Source: Candidatus Nitrosacidococcus tergens (GTDB lineage Bacteria; Pseudomonadota; Gammaproteobacteria; Nitrosococcales; Nitrosococcaceae). Taken from it: a stretch of 64,000 nucleotides of DNA. The DNA is taken from assembly GCF_902810445.1 (NCBI RefSeq), contig NZ_LR778175.1, positions 62,001-126,000 of the forward strand, given 5' to 3'. Positions 35,019-44,396 of this stretch are shown in pieces (the stretch's first letter is position 1; every line of letters starts with the position of its first letter). The notes beneath the pieces were generated by a model. It worked only from the letters and a program-made list of their open reading frames with translations. It had not been told where the DNA came from and ran no database searches. The translations under genes and the position numbers were made by a program.

Positions 35019-36944
35019 ATGTTCTTTAAAAGAAGAAATCTAAAGCAAGTGAGGATAGCAATACTTATTGCTATTAATTTGTGTATGGTATCCCCTAGAC
35101 TATGGGGAATAGATTTAAATCCAGATAATATGGGAGATGCTTTAATATTTCCTTATTACACAGTTGCCAATAGTTTTAATACATCCATTTCCCTTACTAA
35201 TACTACCGATCAAGTTAAAGAAGTTAAAGTGCGGTTTCGGGAAGGAGAAAATAGCTGGGAAGTACTTAGTTTTCATCTCTATCTCTCAGCCAAAGATAGT
35301 TGGATAGGGACATTAAATTTTGATAATAGTAATAGTAGTGTGTTGTTGAATACATCAGATAAATCCTGCACTATTCCTCCTATCCCTCCAGAAGGACTCC
35401 CTTTTAAAATCAGTGGGTTTACTCAAAATAATAATGGAACAATAGAAGCGATTGATGGCAGCTTAGATACACCCCAAGATCGCTTAACTCAAGGCTTTAT
35501 AGAAGTATTAGAAATGGGGGTAATTAATAACCCAGAAAATAATCTAAATTTTACTCCTGCAACAGATGCAACTCATACAGGTGGAATCCCAAACAATTGC
35601 CAAGCCTTAACTGATGCTTGGAATCAAGGTGCTTGGGTAGGTGGTGTAATTTCAGGGCATACAGCAGGGGTATCTAGCCCTACAGGAGGACTCACTGGTA
35701 CCGAAATAATCATAAATATTGCACAAGGAACAAGCTATGGCGTAAAACCAGTTATTATTGATCACACTTTCTATAATATAGGTGCAGCTAATCATCTTCC
35801 GCCACAAGTTTACGGACCAGATTTCTCTAGTGCTGATATAACCAGTCAGATGATTAAAGATAAAGTAATCATGACAAGTTGGTCCGATATAGGTCAGTCA
35901 TTCTCTGAGTATACGGATAATCCTAATCAAGAGGCTATGATTCGAGGTAATCCTACACAAGGAGTCAATGCGGTCAGTGCAATACTTATGAACAGTGCAG
36001 TTTTTAATCAAGTCGCTATTGATCCTAGCTTGGCTGGGAAAACTTCATGGATATTTACTTTTCCCACAAAATGGTACTATACGCCCTTAAATAATTTAAG
36101 CTCAAGTACTGGAATAGCCCCATTTACCAGTAGTTTTGGGGCGACGGGAGCCCCAGAAAACATGAAAATTACTTTATTTAATCAAGAAGAACAGCAAGTA
36201 CAAGATAATGCATCAACAATTTTATCCCCTTGGGCAGTTAATATTCTTGACTATTATTTGGATGCTGAAACTAACACATCATCCAGTCTTAATCATCTAG
36301 CAGAGATCATCACTATAAATAAAACTATGTTTAACGGATGGGCTAAGGTGCATCTAGCTGCTGATCTTCATCACCAGCTAAAAGCTAAGGACGGTACCGT
36401 ATATTATGGCTTACCAGTGATTGGATTTAGCATACAGCAATTTGAAAGTAGCCATGTTGATGCTACTAACTTTTTCAGTAGTTCGTACACCCATAGCTTT
36501 AAATCTTGTATTTCTATCACAGATACTGCTTCATGCCATCAAAACAATACACCTATCAATGTAAATCAGCCCTCTCCTCCAATAATCACCCCAACCCCTG
36601 ATATAGAGACCATGATTAAAACTGCAGTAACTGCTACAGAGCAACCAGCAAAACTTGCTGCGATTCAAGCTGCATTTACTGCTGCTACTCAACTAAGTTC
36701 CCTAACGAATACAGGTATTCATCAGCCTATCCAGCCTAATTTTGAGCCTATTGTAGTCGAAGCAGTACAAATTGCTACCGCTGATGCAAAACAAGCTGCA
36801 ACCACTGCAGCTACTCAAGCAGCTTCAGCAGGGAAAACTCAAGCAGAAATAAATCAAGCTGCTATGACTGTAGCCACCCAGACTGCAACTATTACTGCAG
36901 CACAGACCGTGGCTAGCTTAATTAATTCAGAAGGTCTACAGTAA
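35019..36944 (+). CDS. Large secreted NLNPDG/FPYYTV-family protein, Ala-rich tail
   Basis: The 641-residue protein has a signal peptide (residues 1 to about 30, ending RLWG) and then the family hallmark IDLNPDNMGDALIFPYYTV, followed by TTDQVKEVKVRFREGENSWEVL and LYLSAKDSW. It shares these and later motifs (NNCQALTDAW, TKWYYTPL, LPVIGFSIQQF) with the two paralogues at 44397-46160 and 47287-49218, but is clearly diverged from them. After about residue 525 comes a Pro/Thr linker and an Ala/Thr/Gln-rich, probably helical tail instead of Gly-Thr repeats. Its stop codon overlaps the gspJ start by one base. Function unknown; secreted surface or structural protein is inferred. Confidence 0.75.
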   Translation: MFFKRRNLKQVRIAILIAINLCMVSPRLWGIDLNPDNMGDALIFPYYTVANSFNTSISLTNTTDQVKEVKVRFREGENSWEVLSFHLYLSAKDSWIGTLNFDNSNSSVLLNTSDKSCTIPPIPPEGLPFKISGFTQNNNGTIEAIDGSLDTPQDRLTQGFIEVLEMGVINNPENNLNFTPATDATHTGGIPNNCQALTDAWNQGAWVGGVISGHTAGVSSPTGGLTGTEIIINIAQGTSYGVKPVIIDHTFYNIGAANHLPPQVYGPDFSSADITSQMIKDKVIMTSWSDIGQSFSEYTDNPNQEAMIRGNPTQGVNAVSAILMNSAVFNQVAIDPSLAGKTSWIFTFPTKWYYTPLNNLSSSTGIAPFTSSFGATGAPENMKITLFNQEEQQVQDNASTILSPWAVNILDYYLDAETNTSSSLNHLAEIITINKTMFNGWAKVHLAADLHHQLKAKDGTVYYGLPVIGFSIQQFESSHVDATNFFSSSYTHSFKSCISITDTASCHQNNTPINVNQPSPPIITPTPDIETMIKTAVTATEQPAKLAAIQAAFTAATQLSSLTNTGIHQPIQPNFEPIVVEAVQIATADAKQAATTAATQAASAGKTQAEINQAAMTVATQTATITAAQTVASLINSEGLQ

Positions 36945-37618
36945 TGATTACTTATCAAGGTAGTCATTTCCATACTCAGAAAGTATCAGGATTTACTTTA
37001 GTAGAATTACTCATTGCCATTACCTTAATGGGTATTATTATAGTAATTCTTTTTGCTGGGTTGCGACTGGCTACCCGCAGTTGGGAAGGGGTAGAAAATA
37101 AAAATAGCACCACTGAACGCTTTAGAGTCATCAATCATCTATTTCGCCGCCAAATTCGCTCTTTAAGCTTACCTTTTTATATAGCACCAAACCGGGGAAG
37201 GGCGTTGGCATTTTTTGGATCTGAACAAAGTATTTCTTTTGTTGCTCCATTTTTAGAAGATCTAGATTTGGGTGGGCTATATTGGATTACCTATGAGCTA
37301 ACTTATAAGGATGGTGAATCAGCATTAGTTATGTATTGGCGACCCTATCGTCCTAACGAGCAGCAAATCAATAACTCAGATCGGGAGGTACTCTTGGAGA
37401 ATATTTCTGCTATTCATTTTTCCTATTTTGGTGCTCTAAATCAAAACTTAAGACCTAATTGGTATAACTACTGGGATAATCCTAATCAACCCCCGCAAGT
37501 AATACAATTAAAAATTGAAGCCAATGATGTAGAATGGCCTGGAATTGTTGCTAAAATCCAGACTGATCCGCAAAATACGATGGGAGGAGGTGCAGGAGCA
37601 ATTCGTTTTGGTCGTTAA
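36944..37618 (+). CDS. gspJ: Type II secretion minor pseudopilin GspJ
   Basis: The 224-residue pseudopilin has the prepilin motif SGFTLVELLIAITLMG: cleavage before Phe by PilD, with Glu at +5. A globular domain with WEGVENKNSTTERF and LFRRQIRSL is typical of GspJ. Its start shares one base with the stop of the secreted-protein gene, suggesting translational coupling, and gspK overlaps its 3' end. The cluster lacks the major pseudopilin GspG and GspH/I. Confidence 0.85.
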   Translation: MITYQGSHFHTQKVSGFTLVELLIAITLMGIIIVILFAGLRLATRSWEGVENKNSTTERFRVINHLFRRQIRSLSLPFYIAPNRGRALAFFGSEQSISFVAPFLEDLDLGGLYWITYELTYKDGESALVMYWRPYRPNEQQINNSDREVLLENISAIHFSYFGALNQNLRPNWYNYWDNPNQPPQVIQLKIEANDVEWPGIVAKIQTDPQNTMGGGAGAIRFGR

Positions 37619-38537
37619 TAAACCAAGAGATTCAAAAAACTGTGGTATTGCCCTTGTTATTGTATTATGGGTAATTACCTTAGTTGCAGTCATTGCCAGT
37701 AGTTTTACTTATACAGTTCGGATTGAAACCAACTTAGCTACCCACTTAACAGAGCAAGCAGAAGCGAGAGCTCTGGCTGAAGGAGGAATTGTTTATGCTG
37801 CTTTTGATTTGCAGCGTCCTATGGGTACTCGCCAATTTACTCCCGATGGAACACCTTATTCTTGGTTAATCAATGATAACGCTGTTGCCATTTCAATACA
37901 GGATGTAAGCGGTTTAATTGATATTAATACAGGCAATGTTAATCTTTTTATAGGATTGCTTATTACTATAGGTATACCAAATGAAGAGATATTTTCTTTA
38001 ATTGATAAAATCAAAGATTGGATCGATCCGGATGATATTCGCCAACCGCAAGGTGCTGAAAGACAGGATTATATAGCAGCTGGGTTACCTTATGGTCCTA
38101 AGAACGGATCTTTTGAAAGTATTATCGAACTACAACAAGTATTGGGTATGACTTCTGATTTATATCAACAAATCGCTCCCTTTGTTACGGTGTTTTCTAA
38201 ACAAGGGGGTGTTAATCCAAGTGTAGCTCCTCCCGAAGTATTAATGGCTATTCCAGGAACTACTCCAGATTTAATTGAATCCTATATGCAAGCACGGGAA
38301 ACAAGAAAATTACAAGGGCAAAGCCCTCCCGTTCTTCCTACAGGTGCCGAATTTCAGGGTTTAAACGGAGGACAAGCCTATAAAATACGATCAGAGGTTG
38401 AAATTATTAATGGTGGCAGTGCTATCGCTGAAGCGGTTATCTCCGTTAATAACGTAGGATCTGGTACTGCGGTACAAGGAGTAGGAACAAGGTCTGTGAT
38501 GCCTAATTTTAGCGTACTTGAATGGAAAAGTGATTAG
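37545..38537 (+). CDS. gspK: Type II secretion minor pseudopilin GspK
   Basis: GspK forms the pseudopilus tip with GspI/J. The hydrophobic helix GIALVIVLWVITLVAVIASSF begins near residue 34 and keeps a short N-terminal leader, though without the usual Glu at +5 (as known for GspK). The body has the GspK helical features (DVSGLIDIN, KIKDWIDPDD, NPSVAPPEVLMAIPG). The 74-base overlap with gspJ makes the first ATG doubtful; GTG or TTG codons about 15-20 residues downstream (37590-37610) fit better. The C-terminus is complete. Confidence 0.85.
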   Translation: MLLKSRLIRKIRWEEVQEQFVLVVNKPRDSKNCGIALVIVLWVITLVAVIASSFTYTVRIETNLATHLTEQAEARALAEGGIVYAAFDLQRPMGTRQFTPDGTPYSWLINDNAVAISIQDVSGLIDINTGNVNLFIGLLITIGIPNEEIFSLIDKIKDWIDPDDIRQPQGAERQDYIAAGLPYGPKNGSFESIIELQQVLGMTSDLYQQIAPFVTVFSKQGGVNPSVAPPEVLMAIPGTTPDLIESYMQARETRKLQGQSPPVLPTGAEFQGLNGGQAYKIRSEVEIINGGSAIAEAVISVNNVGSGTAVQGVGTRSVMPNFSVLEWKSD

Positions 38538-38587
38538 TTTTTATTTGTCACTGTTTTAAATTTCGATTACTAAATATTTTGCTTGCA

Positions 38588-39700
38588 ATGAGTTTTAAAC
38601 TAAAATGGTCTAATCAAGCTGGACAGAATTCTTTTAGAGGCTTTCTCACTTCTTCTCCCGGATTAAATCGATTTTTTGCTTGGTGGTGGGAAGGATTAAA
38701 GCATTGTATCCCTCAATCCTTACAAAAATCTCTATGGAGAGAAAAAATAAAAATTATTCTCCTCCCTCAAGGAGAAGGGTTGCGGATTATCCGTAACCAA
38801 AAGGGACAAAAAGAGGAATTAGGATTTTATGATGGAATCCAGCATTGGGATAAAGCCCTACTTGGGGATAGTTATCAACTCATTTTTCGTTTATTTTCCA
38901 CACAAACCCTTACCAAATCTATAGAGCTTCCCTTAGCTGCAGAAGAGAATCTTCGTCAAGTGCTAGCCTTTGAAATGGAGCGACATACGCCATTTAATGC
39001 CAACCAAGTATATTATGACTATACAATTATCAATCGCCATACAAGTCGAGAAAAAAAAATTGTAGTAGGTCTTGCCCTAGTACCTAGAGAGATTTTAACG
39101 CAATGGCTCACTAAATTAGAAAAATGGGATTTGCAGCCAGAAAGAGTAGATGTGATAGGTACACAATATGAGGGGAAAGTTAACTTATTACCTTTAGAAT
39201 TTCGCTCTAGTAAAACCCTAACACTACAAAGCAAGACTATCTTTGCTCTAGGAGGTTTATCTTTTCTGCTTATTGTTGCAGCATTATTATTGCCTCTATG
39301 GCAAGAACGCTCAGTAGTAATTAAGCTTATGGCAGAAACAGCTGCAGCACATCTCCAAGCTAATAGAATAATTACGATTCGTGATCAAGCAGATGAAGCA
39401 GTTGAAAACTCAGAATTTCTTGCAACCCAAAAAGAGCAAGCACCTATTATTATAGATCTACTCTATGAGCTCACTCATTTATTCCCGGATAGTATTTGGA
39501 TTCACCAATTTACCATTAATAAAGATCAAATAGATATCCAAGGAGAAGCGCAGGAAGCTTCTGCTCTCATCACCTTACTAGAAAATACTCCTTATTTTGA
39601 GCAGGTACAATTTCGATCTCCAGTAACCACTAACCAAGTAACAAATAGGGACCGTTTTCACATTACTGCTCGACTTTTATTACCAAAAGCAACTTCATGA
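38588..39700 (+). CDS. gspL: Type II secretion protein GspL
   Basis: The roughly 370-residue protein has an actin-like cytoplasmic domain (EEKIKI-like strand KIIILLP, LAAEENLRQVLAFEMERHTPF), one membrane helix near residue 220 (FALGGLSFLLIVAALLLPLW) and a periplasmic ferredoxin-like domain (DLLYELTHLFPDSIWIHQF). GspL links the GspE ATPase to GspM. The ATG at 38588 is preferred to a TTG three codons upstream. Its stop overlaps gspM by 4 bases. The fimbrial PilN-like end is also seen in GspL of this lineage type. Confidence 0.83.
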   Translation: MSFKLKWSNQAGQNSFRGFLTSSPGLNRFFAWWWEGLKHCIPQSLQKSLWREKIKIILLPQGEGLRIIRNQKGQKEELGFYDGIQHWDKALLGDSYQLIFRLFSTQTLTKSIELPLAAEENLRQVLAFEMERHTPFNANQVYYDYTIINRHTSREKKIVVGLALVPREILTQWLTKLEKWDLQPERVDVIGTQYEGKVNLLPLEFRSSKTLTLQSKTIFALGGLSFLLIVAALLLPLWQERSVVIKLMAETAAAHLQANRIITIRDQADEAVENSEFLATQKEQAPIIIDLLYELTHLFPDSIWIHQFTINKDQIDIQGEAQEASALITLLENTPYFEQVQFRSPVTTNQVTNRDRFHITARLLLPKATS

Positions 39701-40314
39701 AATCTATCTCTCTAGATAACTTGCCTAAAAAATGGCATAGTGTAGTTGCTGTCAGCCTATTGCTTTTAGTGTTATTTCTATTATATTTGATAACACTACA
39801 ACCTATCTTAGATAAGCATAAGTATTATCGGGATAATATTGAAGCTTCTATCCAGAAATTAAATCGCTATCGACGCATTATTGCTCGCGAACCAGAATTA
39901 ACCGCAAAGCTTGAAAAACTTAATCAAGATCAAAGCCACAATCACCTTTATTTGGGACAACAATCGGACGCATTAGCTGCTACGCAACTCCGTCAATGGG
40001 TAAAAACAGCTGTAGAATCAAATGGCGGTATTTTAACCAGCACCCAAAATTTACCAGTTATTAACAATAAAAATTTTTTTAAAATTGGGATTAAGGTTCG
40101 ATTAAGCGGAGGGGTAAATATGCTAAGGCAATTATTTTATACTCTGGAGTCTCATCGCCCTTTACTCTTTATAGAGAATCTTCAAATCTCAGGACGACAA
40201 ATTCGCCAGCGTAGCCGTGTTGATCCTAAAAATATTATTGAAAAAACCGAGTTAACCGTAAATTTTGATTTATATGGGTATATGAGAGGTATGAGTGAGG
40301 CAAGTAACCCCTAG
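39697..40314 (+). CDS. gspM: Type II secretion protein GspM
   Basis: The 205-residue bitopic membrane protein has a short cytoplasmic N-terminus, one helix near residues 17-37 (VAVSLLLLVLFLLYLITL), a coiled-coil segment and a periplasmic ferredoxin-like domain. Order after gspL with a 4-base overlap supports GspM, which stabilises GspL in the inner-membrane platform. Confidence 0.82.
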   Translation: MKSISLDNLPKKWHSVVAVSLLLLVLFLLYLITLQPILDKHKYYRDNIEASIQKLNRYRRIIAREPELTAKLEKLNQDQSHNHLYLGQQSDALAATQLRQWVKTAVESNGGILTSTQNLPVINNKNFFKIGIKVRLSGGVNMLRQLFYTLESHRPLLFIENLQISGRQIRQRSRVDPKNIIEKTELTVNFDLYGYMRGMSEASNP

Positions 40315-40900
40315 GTATAAAATTCTTATTTTTGGGTTAATTAGCCTATGTGCTTTAATGATATTAATCATTCTTTGGGAATTAAAATTTCCAGTTACTA
40401 TACATAAGAGCTTAGAATCATCTTCACCCTTATCTTCTGGGCTAGAAGCAGAATCTGAAAAAGAACAAAGCTTAAAAAAAGATTCTTTGAATAATAATAT
40501 TCCCCCTTTGACCTATTATAAGGAAATCATTGAACGTCCTTTATTCCATCCAAATCGTAGACCCTTAGACCCAGAAGAGGAAGATGAAGATAATCTTACC
40601 CCTGAAGAGCGTGCTAAAAGAAATAACAAGGATAAACAGGTAGAGCAACCACCTATTAAAGATCGATTTACTCTAAATGGAATAGCAATAGATGGAGGTA
40701 AGGCAATAGCACTGTTAGAGGATCATAAGGAAAAAAAGATACTGCGACTTTCCCAAGGAGAGCAATTAGAGAACTGGAAAATTAAGAATATTCTCTCTCA
40801 TAGTGTAGTTTTTAGTCTAAAAAATCGTACTGAAACTTTAGATTTAGTGCGAATTTTTACCTCTAACCCTAAAAAAGCTACTCAACCTGTCAAACGATAG
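40295..40900 (+). CDS. Type II secretion GspN/GspC-like protein
   Basis: The 201-residue protein has an N-terminal membrane helix (ILIFGLISLCALMILIILW) and an acidic linker. IIERPLFHPNRRPL leads into a small beta-rich domain (FTLNGIAIDGGKAIALLED), the homology region that in GspC contacts the secretin. It starts 20 bases inside gspM and precedes gspD. It is commonly annotated as GspN-like; GspC-type function in recruiting GspD is inferred from the RPLF motif and order. Confidence 0.72.
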   Translation: MRQVTPRYKILIFGLISLCALMILIILWELKFPVTIHKSLESSSPLSSGLEAESEKEQSLKKDSLNNNIPPLTYYKEIIERPLFHPNRRPLDPEEEDEDNLTPEERAKRNNKDKQVEQPPIKDRFTLNGIAIDGGKAIALLEDHKEKKILRLSQGEQLENWKIKNILSHSVVFSLKNRTETLDLVRIFTSNPKKATQPVKR

Positions 40901-40950
40901 ACATATTCTATTTCTTATATTATAAAATTTCAGATGCCAAGTATCTTAAA

Positions 40951-43668
40951 ATGATTATCTATCATATGCCACCTCAGTTGTTAGCTTTTCTATTTTTACA
41001 TAAAAAAATATCAAAAAAATGGAATTGCTTACGATTTTATGGAGTGCTTGTAAGTATTTTAGTTTTTTTTACTGCTTGCAGTAGCCATCTCTCTCACTCT
41101 CCAACAACACGAAGCCGTGTAGATCTAAAAAAATCTAAAGAAGCAACACAAGTAGCAACCACTACGTCCTTATCAGAAAACAAATCCCTCCAACATCTAC
41201 CCAAAAAAGGCCAACCTGAAGGATTGAGTAAGAATGGAGAGATTAAAATGGCTAAAAAAGACAAAGATAAGGATGAAGATAAAAAAACAAAAACTGATCT
41301 CTACCCTGGTAATAATCAATTCTTTAACCAAAAAGTAGCTCAAAAACCACAAAAATTCCAGCTAGTAGAAGGAGCAGTTTTACTTAATTTTGAAAACACA
41401 AGCATTCAAGAGGTCGTCAAAACCCTTCTTGGAGATATTTTAGAAGAAAATTATGTAATTGACCCTGCAGTTCAAGGTGTAGTGACGGTACAAACGGGTC
41501 GTCCCTTAGAAAAAGGTATGCTCATTCCCACCTTAGAATCCCTGCTGGGTATAAATGGAGCAGCTCTCGTGCGTGTACAAGGGATGTATAAAATTATCCC
41601 GACCAATCGAGCTATTCCAGGTAATTTGACTCCTCGTCTAAAAGTGTCCTCTGAGCAGGAAGTTATTGGCTATCAGGTACGGATTGTTCCTTTAAAATAT
41701 ATTGGAGCTGGGGAAATGGAAAAAATTCTTACTCCATTTGTGCCAGAAGGATCCATAATACGAGTTGATCCAGTACGTAGTTTAATTATCTTGGCAGGTA
41801 GCCATCAAGAACTTGATCAATGGCAAGAAACAATTAATATTTTTGATGTGAACTGGCTTAAAGGAATGTCCGTAGGACTCTATCGATTAAAACAAAGTGA
41901 TGCTACTTCTATTTCCGAGGCGCTAGAAACCCTATTTGGACCGGAGGCAGATACTCCACTGGCGGGTATGTTTCGGATGGTGCCCCTTGATCAGCTCAAT
42001 GGAATACTAGTCATTACCTCTCAGTCTGAGTACCTAAAAGAGGCAGAGACTTGGATTAAACGCCTAGATTTAGGTGAGCAAGAAGAAGATCAAGAACACT
42101 TTTATTTTTACCAAGTGCAAAATGGCGTAGCTGAAGATTTAGCTATGTTGCTTCAACAAACTTTTGGTATTGAAGGAAGTAGTACTGCGGAAGGTGGTGG
42201 TCGAGTTGCCCCCGGGCAGCAAAGAAGCGGTTTATCCTCAAGTGGCATGGGTGGTGGTATGGGTATGGGTGGTGGTATGGGTATGGGTGGTGGTATGGGT
42301 ATGGGTGGTGGTATGGGTATGGGTGGTGGTATGGGCATGAGTGGCGGTGGTAGTAGTGGTATGAGCGGCGGTGGCACGATGGCTTCTTTTAAGGCTACTA
42401 AAAAATCCACGGGTATTAAAAAGGGAAATGCATCTCATCAAGCATCTAATACCCAAATGAGTAGCTCAGAAAACTCAGATGTGATTGCCTATCCAGCCGA
42501 GACTGATGAAAGTGGATCAAAGAGTAAACTTAAGGCATTAGGAGCTGCTTTAAAGGGAAGTAAAAAAGAACAAGAAGAGCCTGAAGTACGGATCGTACCG
42601 GATGTTACGAACAATGCCCTACTCATTGCAGCAAAACCGCCTATGTATGAAAAAATTAAGGCAGTGCTGAGGCAAGTAGATATTCCACCACGGCAAGTAC
42701 TAGTAGAGGCTTCTATTGCAGAGGTAAATCTAGGTGGAAATCTCCAATTTGGAATTGAATGGTTTTTTAAAAACAACATTGGACGTGGATTTAATAATAA
42801 CTTTAGTGGCACAGGTACGGTAAATTCAAATGTAATTCCTCTACCAAGTCCTGTGCCAGGAGGTGCTATAACAACAGCACCTAGCTTCACCTATGCAATA
42901 ACAAGTGGAGCTCAAGTAAATGCGTTACTTCAAGCATTGGCTAATGAAAATAAACTTAATGTGCTTTCCTCACCTCAGCTGTTAGTATTGGATAATCAAA
43001 TGGCACAAATTATGGTGGGAAACCAAGTGCCTATTCTCTCTGGTCAAGCTGCATTAGGTGGGATTGCAGGAGGGGGAGCTTTAACCTCTCAAGTACAATA
43101 TAAAAATACTGGAGTAATGCTTGCTGTGATCCCAAGAGTAAATGCAGGAGGGCGTGTCACCTTAGAAATTGATCAAGAAGTTACAGATATAGGCCCTTCT
43201 TTCACCTCAGGAAGTATTTCTAACCCTAGCTTTTTGCAAAGAGCTTTTAAAAGTGTTGTCACCGTTCAAGATGGGCAAACTATTGTATTAGGGGGGTTAA
43301 TTAAGACTAATGATCAGTTTAATAAATCAGGAGTACCTGTATTATATAAACTTCCTCTAATTGGTAATCTTTTTGGTACTACCTCTAATCAAAAAACACG
43401 TCAGGAGCTAGTCGTACTTATGACACCAAGAGTAGTAGAAAACCAAACCGATGCCACCCTAGTGACGAGCGAAATGCGGAAAAAAATGAAATATGCTGAA
43501 GATATCATCAAAAATGAAAATATTGTACAAAAGACGAAAACAAGAACCCATATGGGGGATATTGATATAGGTAATCAAGAGCCCATTGGTTATGGTCCTG
43601 TACCTTATGAAGATTCAACACTCTCGAATGAACAAAAAGATTTAGATCAAAATACTACCTATCATTAG
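40951..43668 (+). CDS. gspD: Type II secretion outer-membrane secretin GspD
   Basis: The 905-residue lipoprotein secretin has a signal ending FFTACSS near residue 44 (lipobox Cys). N0-N3 domains follow (VLLNFENTSIQEVVKTLLGDIL, GVVTVQTGRPLEKG) and the secretin core (VPILSGQAALGG, VMLAVIPRVNAGGRVTLEIDQE, GGLIKTNDQFNKSGVP, LVVLMTPRVV). Between N3 and the core lies a Gly/Met-rich low-complexity insert encoded by an 18-base tandem repeat. It closes the gspJ-K-L-M-N-D operon. The polar Lys/Asp-rich segment after the lipobox is unusually long. Confidence 0.94.
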   Translation: MIIYHMPPQLLAFLFLHKKISKKWNCLRFYGVLVSILVFFTACSSHLSHSPTTRSRVDLKKSKEATQVATTTSLSENKSLQHLPKKGQPEGLSKNGEIKMAKKDKDKDEDKKTKTDLYPGNNQFFNQKVAQKPQKFQLVEGAVLLNFENTSIQEVVKTLLGDILEENYVIDPAVQGVVTVQTGRPLEKGMLIPTLESLLGINGAALVRVQGMYKIIPTNRAIPGNLTPRLKVSSEQEVIGYQVRIVPLKYIGAGEMEKILTPFVPEGSIIRVDPVRSLIILAGSHQELDQWQETINIFDVNWLKGMSVGLYRLKQSDATSISEALETLFGPEADTPLAGMFRMVPLDQLNGILVITSQSEYLKEAETWIKRLDLGEQEEDQEHFYFYQVQNGVAEDLAMLLQQTFGIEGSSTAEGGGRVAPGQQRSGLSSSGMGGGMGMGGGMGMGGGMGMGGGMGMGGGMGMSGGGSSGMSGGGTMASFKATKKSTGIKKGNASHQASNTQMSSSENSDVIAYPAETDESGSKSKLKALGAALKGSKKEQEEPEVRIVPDVTNNALLIAAKPPMYEKIKAVLRQVDIPPRQVLVEASIAEVNLGGNLQFGIEWFFKNNIGRGFNNNFSGTGTVNSNVIPLPSPVPGGAITTAPSFTYAITSGAQVNALLQALANENKLNVLSSPQLLVLDNQMAQIMVGNQVPILSGQAALGGIAGGGALTSQVQYKNTGVMLAVIPRVNAGGRVTLEIDQEVTDIGPSFTSGSISNPSFLQRAFKSVVTVQDGQTIVLGGLIKTNDQFNKSGVPVLYKLPLIGNLFGTTSNQKTRQELVVLMTPRVVENQTDATLVTSEMRKKMKYAEDIIKNENIVQKTKTRTHMGDIDIGNQEPIGYGPVPYEDSTLSNEQKDLDQNTTYH
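42250..42339 (+). repeat. Five-copy 18-base tandem repeat inside gspD
   Basis: Five back-to-back copies of GGTGGTGGTATGGGTATG (the fifth with one change) encode (Gly-Gly-Gly-Met-Gly-Met) units between the N3 domain and the secretin core. The near-perfect copies indicate slippage and possible length variation without frame change. Confidence 0.92.
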
Positions 43669-43894
43669 CTAGATTTCAGAATAGGGTTTGTCTATATACT
43701 AAATATAGTAAGTTTGGTAATAAATTAAACAGGTTAATTTCCGATAAATTAATAGATTAGTACAATAATCTATTGTATTTTCTGAAAATAAAATTTATAA
43801 TTTAAATTTATTGAATTTTTATAAATATCGCTTAAGATAATAAAACTTATAGCAACCATCATTAACCCATACCATTTAGAAAAGTAGTCATCTT
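43669..43894. other. AT-rich gap after gspD, nothing recognised
   Basis: This 226-base gap separates gspD from the lipoprotein gene. It is strongly AT-rich and shows no clear hairpin with a T-tract or coding frame. It probably contains the promoter of the lipoprotein gene. Confidence 0.4.
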
Positions 43895-44323
43895 TTGTCG
43901 AATCGAATCCTTATTCAAATATTTATTTACTTATTAAAATTTACCTTACTCTTAGGAGCGTTTGCCCTAATAGGGTGTACTTCTGTACCTAAAGAACAAC
44001 AAGTAGGAGAACGAGCGGTTGCACGCTGGCAGGCTTTAATTACTCAAGATTGGCAAAGGGCTTATAATTATCTTAGTCCCGGATATCGAGGAGTTCACTC
44101 CCTAGATCTCTATAAGTCTCGCTTTGGCAATGCGGTGCACTGGGAAGATATTCGCTTAACAGAGACTACTTGCAGTGAAGAGAATCTGTGTAGGGTAGTC
44201 TTGAGTCTAACATTTACTTATACTGGTCATGTGGGTCAAATGGTGCCTGGGCAACATCAGCAAATTATTAAGGAGAAATGGATCAAAGAGCAAAACCAAT
44301 GGTGGTATTATATCCCAAAATAG
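43895..44323 (+). CDS. Small lipoprotein of unknown function
   Basis: The 142-residue product starts with TTG (the reading best placed before the signal). A hydrophobic signal ends at the lipobox LIGC (Cys about residue 28), followed by a compact domain (AVARWQALITQDWQRAYNYLSPGYRG and WYYIPK at the end). The pattern resembles small NTF2-like or outer-membrane lipoproteins, but I do not recognise the family. It sits between gspD and the secreted protein at 44397, so an accessory role such as secretin pilotin is possible; pilotin-specific features are not evident. Confidence 0.6.
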   Translation: MSNRILIQIFIYLLKFTLLLGAFALIGCTSVPKEQQVGERAVARWQALITQDWQRAYNYLSPGYRGVHSLDLYKSRFGNAVHWEDIRLTETTCSEENLCRVVLSLTFTYTGHVGQMVPGQHQQIIKEKWIKEQNQWWYYIPK

Positions 44324-44396
44324 CTATATATGGTTTTTAGTTTTAAAAATCATGGTTATTCTTCATTAAAAAATTGTAACAAGGAGATAATATAGA

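Noticed and set aside
42153..42456. Minus-strand Pro-rich and Thr/His-rich open frames opposite the gspD repeat
   Set aside because: They are antisense readings of the Gly/Met repeat with no start context; the gspD frame explains the sequence.
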